64,000 nucleotides of DNA, taken from NCBI RefSeq assembly GCF_002029255.1, contig NZ_MZGT01000028.1, forward strand, positions 1-64,000, read 5' to 3'. A program made the translations under genes and the position numbers. Positions 56,984 through 64,000 of this stretch are shown here, piece by piece (within the stretch, counting starts at the first letter, position 1; every line of letters begins with the position of its first letter). Origin of the DNA: Clostridium chromiireducens (GTDB lineage: Bacteria; Bacillota; Clostridia; Clostridiales; Clostridiaceae). The notes below the pieces were generated by a model. The model had not been told where the DNA came from, did no database searches, and was given only the letters and a program-made list of their open reading frames with translations.

Positions 56984-58156
56984 TTATTCCTCCTTTAACT
57001 CCTTCCTAAGCATAATCTTAAGTGCTTCCCATAAATCTTTCTTTTCCTTTATAATTACAGGAACAAACTTCTCATTTGTAATCTCTTTCCGGAACTTGTG
57101 ATACATTGTAGTTGTATATGTGGACGGTAAAAGTTCTGCATATCCAAACATGTTACTAACTTCACATATGTTTTTAACTGCAGCAACAGCTCTCTCGTTA
57201 TCTTCAGACCAGTTATCCCCATCACTTGCATATATACTGTATATATTCCATGCAGCTGGAGGATACTTTTCTTCAATTACCTTTAAAGCTTCGTTAATAC
57301 CACTTGATATATACGTACCACCTGATTCGGATTTATGGAAAAATTCATATTCATCCACCCTCTTTGCGACAGTAGTATGGTATATGAATTCAAAGGATAT
57401 ATTATTGTATTTTCTTTTCAGAAAAGTAGCTAATACAAAAAAGTAGGAACGAGCTAAATACTTCTTTGTTATATCCATTGAACCAGAGGCATCCATAATA
57501 AACAGCATTACCGCATTACTATCTTTCCTCGGTTTTAATTTAACTCTATAATACCTTAAATCTTCTTCTCTAAATGGGAACCTCTCTAACTCCTCTTCAC
57601 TTTCCAATTCTTTTAATGCTCTTTTCTTCCCTTGTTTTCTTGCAATCTTAGACATAACTGTTTTCTTTTTTGCAAGTCGCGGATTTATTCCATGAGTTTG
57701 ATATCCTCTCTTTTTACCAGTAGTTTCGGTAACTATCTCCGAATATTTCTTTTGATCTAAATTAGGTAAATTTAGCTCTTCAGAAATATAATCCATCAAC
57801 TCTTCAAGAGTAATTTCTGTTTCATAAACATCATCACCCTCTTCATTTCCTGCGCCTTGATTCCCTTTGGCTATCTTCTTACTTCCATTGCCAATTTTTT
57901 CTCCTCTTTTTTCATTTCCAACGCCACTTGCTACTCCCTTAGAATTCTTTCCATAAACAAATTGATATTCTTTAATCCCCTTAATAGGTATTTTAAACTT
58001 TTTATTTTTGCTCTCTCCTACTATACTTTCTTCAGATAATATATCGCCTAAATTTTCTTTTATTGATTTCTCTACAAGTTGCCTATGTCTTCTTCTATCT
58101 TCTATGGATCTGTCGTGATCAATTTGATTTTTAGTGTAATCTCTAAATATGGCCAT
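56984..58156 (-). CDS. yhbH: YhbH / DUF444 vWA-domain protein
   Basis: 390 residues. A basic N-terminal segment with [17 protein letters not shown], a Gly/Lys/Asn-rich variable linker (about 75-110), then a von Willebrand A-like domain with the MIDAS-like DASGSM (about 222-227) and GGTYISSG. The family is genetically and operonically tied to PrkA and SpoVR in sporulation and stationary phase. It starts eight bases after the prkA stop. Confidence 0.94.
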   Translation of the reverse strand: MAIFRDYTKNQIDHDRSIEDRRRHRQLVEKSIKENLGDILSEESIVGESKNKKFKIPIKGIKEYQFVYGKNSKGVASGVGNEKRGEKIGNGSKKIAKGNQGAGNEEGDDVYETEITLEELMDYISEELNLPNLDQKKYSEIVTETTGKKRGYQTHGINPRLAKKKTVMSKIARKQGKKRALKELESEEELERFPFREEDLRYYRVKLKPRKDSNAVMLFIMDASGSMDITKKYLARSYFFVLATFLKRKYNNISFEFIYHTTVAKRVDEYEFFHKSESGGTYISSGINEALKVIEEKYPPAAWNIYSIYASDGDNWSEDNERAVAAVKNICEVSNMFGYAELLPSTYTTTMYHKFRKEITNEKFVPVIIKEKKDLWEALKIMLRKELKEE

Positions 58157-58164
58157 AATTTACT

Positions 58165-60093
58165 TTAATCCCTCCATAAATTATTAGCTGCATATTTTAG
58201 AATCACATCACAACAATGAAGACAATATCCATTCCTTTTCATTTCTTCTACCATAGAATCATATTTTTCAGCTTGGTCCTTATCTCTAACTTTTGATTTA
58301 GTTATAATTCTTGATAAATCTTTGACTGAAGCAGTCAATTTCTTTTCTATGGCCTCTTTTAAAGGTTCATAAGAGGTATAATCCAATCTTCCACCATTTC
58401 TAACTATATAGAACATATATGAAGTAACATCAGATCTAAATCCTTTAGCAGATGCTGCATACACACCTATTTGTTCTTCTATACTTCTCATAAATTCTTC
58501 ATCTGGATTAAGTTCTTCACCTGTTGAACCATCTTTTATCTTAGTCTTATTTACATATGCTTCAGCATTATCTATATAATTGTTAAACAAACTCTCAGCT
58601 TGTTCTCTAAAAGAATGAATAAATGCTTTAGTAATTTCTCTTTCAAGAATTTTATTATATTCTTTTCTAATATTGTCTTGAATAAATCCTAAATACTTCT
58701 TCTTATCATCAGCTGCAATATCAAGTTCTTTTACTGATTTAATTATGCTTTCCATTATGCTGAGTGGATTTATACAATCTTGACCTGATTCAGAAAGAGC
58801 ATTATCAATAGCCTTTATTATGAATCTTGTACTTATTCCTTTCATTCCTTCATATTGGCCCGCTTCTTCTCTAAGTTCTCCAATATCAATTTTCTTAGTT
58901 GTTCCCTTTTCAACAATTTCTTCTCCATTATAAATTTTAAGTTTTGTCATACCATCTACTTTAGCAGAAGGTGTTAATCTTGAAAGTATTGCAAACATTG
59001 CAGCTATCTTAATAGTATGCGGTGCTATATGAGCTTTAAAATTACTCTTTTTTATTATCTTTTCATAAATTTTTACTTCCTCATCCAACTCTAAACAATA
59101 AGGGACTTCAACTTTTACAATTCTATCTAATATTGCTTCGTTCGTATGATCTGATTTAAATTTATTCCATTCTGCCTCATTTGAGTGAGCAACTATAACT
59201 CCATCAAAGTATATCATTGAACCTTTACCTGGAGATGGTACTGATTTTTCTTGAGTTGCAGTAATTATTGTATGAAGATATTCAACATCATTTTTAAATA
59301 CCTCTATAAATTCTACAAGTCCACGGTTACCAACATTAAACGCTCCATTTAGAGAGAAAATTCTTGGATCATCTTCAGAATACAAATCCATCTTAGAAAT
59401 ATCAACTGATCCTGTCAAAATTGATGTATCCTGATTATTTGGATCAACAGGAGGTACTACTCCAATTCCTTTTCTTGATCTGATAGAAAATCCTGTTCTT
59501 TCAACTGGAAAATCCTCATAAACTCCTTTAAGTTCATGAACAAGTCTATATCTGCAAACTGGACATAGATCTCCTTCAATTTGTACCCCAAGCATTTCCT
59601 CAAATTTGGGTCTTAAATGCTTTGGAATCAAATGAAGTGGTTCTTCATGCATAGGACAGCCCTTCAACGAAAAGACTGACTCACAGCTTTCTAAAGCAGA
59701 TTTTAAACTCTCTACTATTGAAGATTTACCAGCCCCTACTGGACCAACAAGATATAAAACCTGTCTTGCTTCTTCACCTTTCATGGCTGCAGATTTAAAA
59801 TAACTAGCAAGTTTCATTATAACTTTATCAATTCCAAAAAAATCATCTTTAAAAAAGCCATACCTTCTTATCAAATCATTTCCATAGATTTTTCTTACTC
59901 TGGGATTCTCTTCAGCCTTTAACTCTTCTACTCCCTTACTCATAATCATTTCATGTAATCTCTTATGAGCAAGTTTAACCATTTCTGGATTCTCTCTTAC
60001 AAGTTCTAAGTAGTCTAAAAAATTTCCTTCAAACTTTTGGGTGTTATATTTTTCTCTATCTATTTCTATAAATTCTCTAAAGTTCATACTCAT
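58165..60093 (-). CDS. prkA: PrkA serine protein kinase / AAA+ protein
   Basis: 642 residues. An AAA+ core with Walker A GPVGAGKS (117-124) and a cysteine pair region (CPMHEEPLHLIP and CPVCRYRL); a C-terminal kinase-like/PrkA domain follows. In Bacillus it is described as a kinase or an AAA protease acting in sporulation control. ATG at 60093 is preferred (GGAGGAGGAG upstream); the GTG at 60099 lies too close to the site. First gene of prkA-yhbH-spoVR; the 355-bp upstream gap holds only the terminator of the preceding small gene. Confidence 0.95.
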   Translation of the reverse strand: MSMNFREFIEIDREKYNTQKFEGNFLDYLELVRENPEMVKLAHKRLHEMIMSKGVEELKAEENPRVRKIYGNDLIRRYGFFKDDFFGIDKVIMKLASYFKSAAMKGEEARQVLYLVGPVGAGKSSIVESLKSALESCESVFSLKGCPMHEEPLHLIPKHLRPKFEEMLGVQIEGDLCPVCRYRLVHELKGVYEDFPVERTGFSIRSRKGIGVVPPVDPNNQDTSILTGSVDISKMDLYSEDDPRIFSLNGAFNVGNRGLVEFIEVFKNDVEYLHTIITATQEKSVPSPGKGSMIYFDGVIVAHSNEAEWNKFKSDHTNEAILDRIVKVEVPYCLELDEEVKIYEKIIKKSNFKAHIAPHTIKIAAMFAILSRLTPSAKVDGMTKLKIYNGEEIVEKGTTKKIDIGELREEAGQYEGMKGISTRFIIKAIDNALSESGQDCINPLSIMESIIKSVKELDIAADDKKKYLGFIQDNIRKEYNKILEREITKAFIHSFREQAESLFNNYIDNAEAYVNKTKIKDGSTGEELNPDEEFMRSIEEQIGVYAASAKGFRSDVTSYMFYIVRNGGRLDYTSYEPLKEAIEKKLTASVKDLSRIITKSKVRDKDQAEKYDSMVEEMKRNGYCLHCCDVILKYAANNLWRD

Positions 60094-60332
60094 AAACACT
60101 CCTCCTCCTTTATACCTAAAATATATTCAGTTAAACAAAGACATTATGACTACTTTTTTTAATTAGTTGTTCTTTAATTTGTATTAAATAAAAAGATAAA
60201 TAATGACTATAGAATTTTTTCACTTTATAGCCCTTATTACATTATTTTATTAAAAAATATTTAAATACTTAGATAAACGACATATAACTTACCGAAATTA
60301 TAAATTTATAAATGCTGTATTTGTACTTAAAA

Positions 60333-60370
60333 AAAGGAATATTTAAGTTTCTCAACTTAAATATTCCTTT
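60333..60370 (-). terminator. terminator of the 45-residue gene
   Basis: AAAGGAATATTTAAGTT-tctc-AACTTAAATATTCCTTT, a perfect 17-bp stem followed on the minus strand by TTTTAAG. It lies about 80 bp past the small gene. No other signal was seen in 60094-60332. Confidence 0.85.
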
Positions 60371-60448
60371 GACTATTATTTAATTATTTGAGCTTAATTG
60401 CTATTTTAACTTAAAATAGCAATTATTTTGAATGGTACTATATACCTA

Positions 60449-60586
60449 CTAATCAAAAGTTCTTGGAATAAACTCAGAATCTTTAGCTTTTGGTTCACCA
60501 AAAACTGCCTTTACGCTTTCTGCTTGAGGATTATGATTTAAAGTTTTATGCTTATTGGTATGTTTTCTTTTCATACTATTGTCCAT
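60449..60586 (-). CDS. small clostridial protein, 45 residues
   Basis: ATG at 60586 is preceded by AGGAGTGTGATAAAG, an excellent site. The peptide MDNSMKRKHTNKHKTLNHN... is basic at the start and ends with a conserved-looking AVFGEPKAKDSEFIPRTFD. It resembles the short CPC_1213-type proteins seen in clostridia. No signal peptide. Function unknown. It has its own terminator. Confidence 0.65.
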   Translation of the reverse strand: MDNSMKRKHTNKHKTLNHNPQAESVKAVFGEPKAKDSEFIPRTFD

Positions 60587-60719
60587 CTTTATCACACTCC
60601 TATTCCTTTAGGCACATAAAAGAAAATAACAAGTTCAAAATGTTATGATTATTTTTTTGACTGTGCCTTAACTCTCAATAATAGTATGTACATCTTTTAT
60701 ATTTTTATACTTTGGTTAT

Positions 60720-61148
60720 TTAACACTCTATAAGCTTACTTATTTCATCAATGGGTGCAGCTATTGTAAAAATGATATTTTCATCAATTCTTAATTTGCT
60801 TTCGTTTTCATTTATTTTTATTTGGTTAATAGTTAGATTATTGGGATTTATCTCTTTATATCGGGTACTTGAGATATCTATCTTAAATTTCTTATTCTTA
60901 ATCCCAGTAATTTTTATTGTTATTCCTTCTAGACTTTCTTCGTTCTCAACTCTTATATCAATGATATTATCACCTTTTCCACCGCAGTCTGTTTTTTCAC
61001 CATCTGGATACTTTAATATTGAAGCCGTGCCTCTAATGGTCATCCATCCTCCATTTAATATTAACTTAACTAATATACCCAACTTATATTTTTCTTCTAT
61101 TTTTTTTAAGGCTTTCCCTAATTCACATACATCTAACTCTAATTCCAT
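60720..61148 (-). CDS. hypothetical protein
   Basis: 142 residues, no signal peptide or membrane helix; alternating hydrophobic/charged pattern consistent with a mainly beta protein after an N-terminal helix (ELGKALKKIEEKY). Contains DCGGKGDN. Not recognised. AAAGGAGAATATTAAA precedes the ATG, which supports expression. Flanked by small clostridial genes. Confidence 0.6.
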   Translation of the reverse strand: MELELDVCELGKALKKIEEKYKLGILVKLILNGGWMTIRGTASILKYPDGEKTDCGGKGDNIIDIRVENEESLEGITIKITGIKNKKFKIDISSTRYKEINPNNLTINQIKINENESKLRIDENIIFTIAAPIDEISKLIEC

Positions 61149-61183
61149 TTTAATATTCTCCTTTTACATAATATTTTAGCATA

Positions 61184-61280
61184 AATAAGTTTATGTAAAA
61201 TTATTTTTTACATAAACTTATTGAGTAAAAATATAAAAGGATATATCAAATTAAATATAATAATTATTTTGATATATCCT
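61184..61280 (-). terminator. two hairpins between small genes
   Basis: AGGATATATCAAA pairs with TTTGATATATCCT (61238-61280) and is followed on the minus strand by TTTTATATTTTT: the terminator of the 48-residue gene. A second, AATAAGTTTATGTAAAA with TTTTTACATAAACTTATT (61184-61222), lies just before the start of the next gene. Confidence 0.75.
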
Positions 61281-61287
61281 ACTTATT

Positions 61288-61434
61288 CTATAGGTGATCC
61301 TTTTCTTTATGAGGCGGCGCACCTATCTTTTTACCGTCAATAATCCCCAAATCTGCATTCCCCTTAGGGTCTATTTTTCTACGTTCAGCATTAGATTTAG
61401 GCCTGTCTTTTATTCTATTTTTATTATTATCCAT
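61288..61434 (-). CDS. small basic protein, 48 residues
   Basis: ATG at 61434 with GAGGTGATACAA upstream. The product is basic and hydrophilic (MDNNKNRIKDRPKSNAERRK...) and ends GAPPHKEKDHL; no membrane segment. Low complexity suggests a disordered or nucleic-acid-associated peptide, possibly spore related. Not recognised. A dedicated terminator follows. Confidence 0.6.
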   Translation of the reverse strand: MDNNKNRIKDRPKSNAERRKIDPKGNADLGIIDGKKIGAPPHKEKDHL

Positions 61435-61570
61435 TTGTATCACCTCATTATTAGGGTGTACATTTAAACGCTTTTTATACTTTATTAAATTGAAAATAAT
61501 AACCTATTTACTTTCTACTTATGTAAAGTTATTATTTAATAAAAATTATGATTTTGAAAATTTTATTTAT

Positions 61571-62317
61571 TTAAAGCTTATTAATTATGCTAGCATTATA
61601 TGCTGCTCCAAATCCATTGTCTATATTAACTACACTCACTCCACTAGCACAACTATTTAACATAGATAATAAAGCTGCAATTCCTCCAAAATTAGCTCCA
61701 TATCCAACACTTGTTGGAACTGCTATTATAGGTTTATCTACTAATCCTCCTATAACACTAGCTAAAGCTCCTTCCATTCCTGCAATTACTATAACAACTT
61801 TTGCTCCTCTTATAACATCTAATCTTGAGAAAAGCCTGTGTATACCTGCAACACCTACATCTGTTATCTTCAGAGCTTTGTTACCTAAAATCTTCGCAGT
61901 CTCATAAGCTTCCTCCACTACTGGTAAATCTGAAGTTCCTGCTGCAACAATTGCGATATAACTTTCTGTTGGAGATTGTTCCTTCTTTTTAATTGTTATG
62001 GTTCTTCCAAGTTTATTATATTCTGCTTCTTCACATATTTCTTTCACCGCATTATACATTTCTTCAGTAGCTCTAGTTCCTAATATATTATTATTTTTTG
62101 TTAGCATAAACTTAACGATTTCTTTAACTTGCTCTACTGTTTTTCCTGCACAATATATTACTTCCGGATAACCTACTCTAATTTCTCTATGATTATCTAT
62201 CTTAGCAAAACCTAAATCTTTAAAAGGTAAATCTTCCAATTTTTCTAGAGCTTCTTCTATATTTACTTTATTATTTTTTACACTTTCTAATAAGCCTTTA
62301 ATTTCTTCCTTATCCAT
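61571..62317 (-). CDS. larB: nickel-pincer cofactor biosynthesis protein LarB
   Basis: 248 residues from ATG 62317. The N-terminal helical part (LEDLPFKDLGFAKIDNHREIR) is followed by a PurE/AIR-carboxylase-like domain (about 95-245) with VAAGTSDLPVVEEA and IAGMEGALASVIGG. LarB carboxylates and hydrolyses nicotinic acid adenine dinucleotide, the first step to the nickel-pincer cofactor of lactate racemase. GTG at 62350 would place an AGGAGG site inside the gene. It follows larE after a 226-bp gap. Confidence 0.94.
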   Translation of the reverse strand: MDKEEIKGLLESVKNNKVNIEEALEKLEDLPFKDLGFAKIDNHREIRVGYPEVIYCAGKTVEQVKEIVKFMLTKNNNILGTRATEEMYNAVKEICEEAEYNKLGRTITIKKKEQSPTESYIAIVAAGTSDLPVVEEAYETAKILGNKALKITDVGVAGIHRLFSRLDVIRGAKVVIVIAGMEGALASVIGGLVDKPIIAVPTSVGYGANFGGIAALLSMLNSCASGVSVVNIDNGFGAAYNASIINKL

Positions 62318-62543
62318 TTGCCTTATAATCCTCCTAAGATTCTTGTTCACTATTTATTATGCCATTTAAATATACCTTGGTAGTCATCACATTCTGTCAA
62401 TTTTAATTTTTCGATACAAACATGCAAACTATGCTTTTACTTAATATTTGAATTAACAATCATAATTTTTTACATATGTTAATCAATACACTAGAAATAA
62501 GTAAGATAATATGTTACTTATTTCGCCGGGTTGTCACCTAAGT

Positions 62544-63359
62544 CTAAATATCACTCTGAATATTTATAGTTTCATTAAAACTTCCTACTCTATATCCTTG
62601 TAGATCTAATGTTACATATTTAAATCCACATTCTTTTATTTTTTCAGAAATAGTGTCTAAAAGTTCTTCATTAAATAACCTACTTCTATCTTGTCTGCTT
62701 ACCTCAACTCTTGCTAGCTCCCCATGACATCTTACTCTAACAGCTCTAAAACCGATACTCATCATAAATTTTTCTGCATTTTCAATTTTCTCAAAATCTT
62801 CAACTTTTAATTCATTTCCATAAGGTATTCTTGTTAGAAGACAAGCATATGGCGGCTTATCCCAGGTATTAAGGCCTAATTCTTTAGAAAATTCTCGTAT
62901 TTCCGCCTTAGTTAACTTACACTCTAAAAGAGGGCTTTTTACTTCTAATTCTTTTAATGCTTTAAGGCCTGGCCTATAATCACTTATATCGTCAAAGTTA
63001 GTTCCGTCAATTACACAATCATATCCTTGTTCTTTTGCAACAGTTAATATCATACTAAATACTGCTGTCTTGCAAAGATAACATCTATCTTCAGGGTTAA
63101 ATTTAATTGAATCAATAATTGGAGCTTCTATAATTTCATGCTGTACTCCTAATTCATTAACTAATTCTTTAGCTTCTGCTATTTCCCATTTTGGAATATA
63201 TGGTGATAGTATTGTAACCGCTTTTACATCATTTCCCAAAGCCTCTTTTGCTACTCTAAGCAAGAATGTGCTGTCTACTCCTCCTGAAAATGCTAAGACT
63301 ACTCTTCCTAAGCTTTTAAGATACTTTACTAACTCATTATATTTATCACTCTTCATCAT
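62544..63359 (-). CDS. larE: sulfur insertase LarE
   Basis: 271 residues. It has the PP-loop SGGVDST (25-31) for ATP-dependent adenylylation, RCYLCK (C93, C96) and C173 in YACLLTRIPYG, aligned with the sacrificial cysteine of Lactobacillus LarE. It sulfurates the pyridinium dicarboxylate intermediate made by LarB. Whether it uses the sacrificial-cysteine or the iron-sulfur route cannot be decided here. The ribosome binding site (GGAAG) is modest. It starts 42 bp after larC. Confidence 0.94.
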   Translation of the reverse strand: MMKSDKYNELVKYLKSLGRVVLAFSGGVDSTFLLRVAKEALGNDVKAVTILSPYIPKWEIAEAKELVNELGVQHEIIEAPIIDSIKFNPEDRCYLCKTAVFSMILTVAKEQGYDCVIDGTNFDDISDYRPGLKALKELEVKSPLLECKLTKAEIREFSKELGLNTWDKPPYACLLTRIPYGNELKVEDFEKIENAEKFMMSIGFRAVRVRCHGELARVEVSRQDRSRLFNEELLDTISEKIKECGFKYVTLDLQGYRVGSFNETINIQSDI

Positions 63360-63401
63360 TTACTTCTTCCGCCTCTCACACATATATTTTCCATTACTAA
63401 T

Positions 63402-64000
63402 CTACTTATTATAAATATCTGAAGTTTTACTATAAATTTCTTTATAAAGCTTTTCCATAGTTACATTATTTTCTTTTGCAATCTTCTTACAATCCTCATA
63501 TTCCGGTTTATATTTAACTAAATTTCCTTTATAAAAAGATTTTTTAATGGTAACTTCCCCATATTGGGTTTGTACCTTTGAAAATTCTCTATCAAGCATT
63601 ATCTTCTCAACTTTATATTTTCTTACCCCTATAGAAGTGGTTTCCTCAAAAATTATACCCAAAACTTCTTTTTCGATTTCTTCGCCAATTAATAAACTTA
63701 ACTTTATTCCTGGTCTTCCCTTTTTCATAAATATAGGTGTTTTAAAAACATCTAACGCTCCCGCATCAAAAAGTCTTTCTTCAACATAACCATAAAATTC
63801 TGGATTCATATCGTCTATATTAGTTTCTAATATATATTGCTCTTCTATTTTCTCTGAACTTTCTTTTTCTCCTAGATAAACTCTTAAAACATTAGGAATC
63901 TCTAGATCTCTATGACCAATTCCATATGCTATTTTATTTATTGAAAAATCTATTTTTGTTGTAAACTCTTGAACATTAGCTGCGAGTATTGCTGCCCCTG
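63402..64000 (-). CDS. larC: LarC nickel insertase, partial (runs off the window)
   Basis: About 198 C-terminal residues are visible. The frame stays open from 64000 to the stop at 63402, reading through LETNIDDMNPEFYGYVEERL and ALDVFKTPIFMKKGRPG, which span the LarC1/LarC2 junction region. LarC uses CTP to insert nickel into the pincer cofactor. In Lactobacillus plantarum two frames are joined by ribosomal frameshifting; no frame change is needed in the visible part here. The start lies outside the window. Confidence 0.92.
   Translation of the reverse strand, partial: GAAILAANVQEFTTKIDFSINKIAYGIGHRDLEIPNVLRVYLGEKESSEKIEEQYILETNIDDMNPEFYGYVEERLFDAGALDVFKTPIFMKKGRPGIKLSLLIGEEIEKEVLGIIFEETTSIGVRKYKVEKIMLDREFSKVQTQYGEVTIKKSFYKGNLVKYKPEYEDCKKIAKENNVTMEKLYKEIYSKTSDIYNK

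Noticed and set aside
63402..63809. Separate larC2 gene starting at the internal ATG
   Set aside because: The same frame continues open to the window end with LarC-type sequence, so this Met is internal.

Overview
The window looks like a chromosomal segment of a Clostridium sensu stricto species, probably close to C. beijerinckii. This is inferred from the very AT-rich DNA, strong GGAGG ribosome binding sites, the gene order cggR-gap-pgk-tpiA-gpmI-eno-secG-rnr-smpB, and sporulation genes (prkA-yhbH-spoVR). No rRNA, tRNA, CRISPR array, phage module or intact insertion sequence was recognised. Most of the first 36 kb is transcribed from the minus strand.

Layout. 0-6 kb: a CBS-domain protein, two tandem HTH-TPR regulators of the RRNPP type, a small YtxH-like protein, a viroplasmin-type RNase H and a YkvA-domain protein. 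6-8.7 kb: methionine uptake operon metNIQ behind a SAM-I riboswitch and a consensus promoter. 8.8-12.1 kb: a secreted two-module nucleotide phosphoesterase. 12.3-27 kb: the central housekeeping block smpB, rnr, secG, eno, gpmI, tpiA, pgk, gap, cggR, rpoN. It is interrupted between eno and gpmI by a wall-binding repeat protein and a kinase-like protein. A 20-bp-period GGGAC operator lies between the cggR promoter and a TTG start. 27-36 kb: DegV, TrmL, a VanW/G5 protein, a GH25 muramidase without a signal peptide, a two-component system and an ABC-F ATPase. 36-45 kb: TetR regulator, an unknown acidic protein, a class V aminotransferase, a pyrophosphate-type phosphofructokinase, a MntP/Fur-family pair, two giant palindromic elements, ddl, nth, plsC. 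45-48.9 kb: cysK-cysE under a T-box leader, then a soluble MgtE-N/CBS protein. 49-55 kb: YgiQ radical SAM protein, a membrane protein, a lipid kinase, pssA, and a rubrerythrin gene followed by two unknown genes. 55-60 kb: the prkA-yhbH-spoVR operon. 60-64 kb: small proteins and larC-larE-larB, which make the nickel-pincer cofactor; larC runs off the window end.

How the genes work together. Two sulfur-amino-acid units are each under RNA control (SAM-I for methionine import, T-box for cysteine synthesis). The lower glycolytic genes are probably controlled by CggR. Many genes use TTG or GTG starts, decided here by ribosome binding site position and family N-termini.

The least explained structures are a pair of related 270-295 bp imperfect palindromes filling the convergent fur/ddl gap, a perfect 46-bp palindrome in front of ddl, and an ordered series of hairpins upstream of rpoN.
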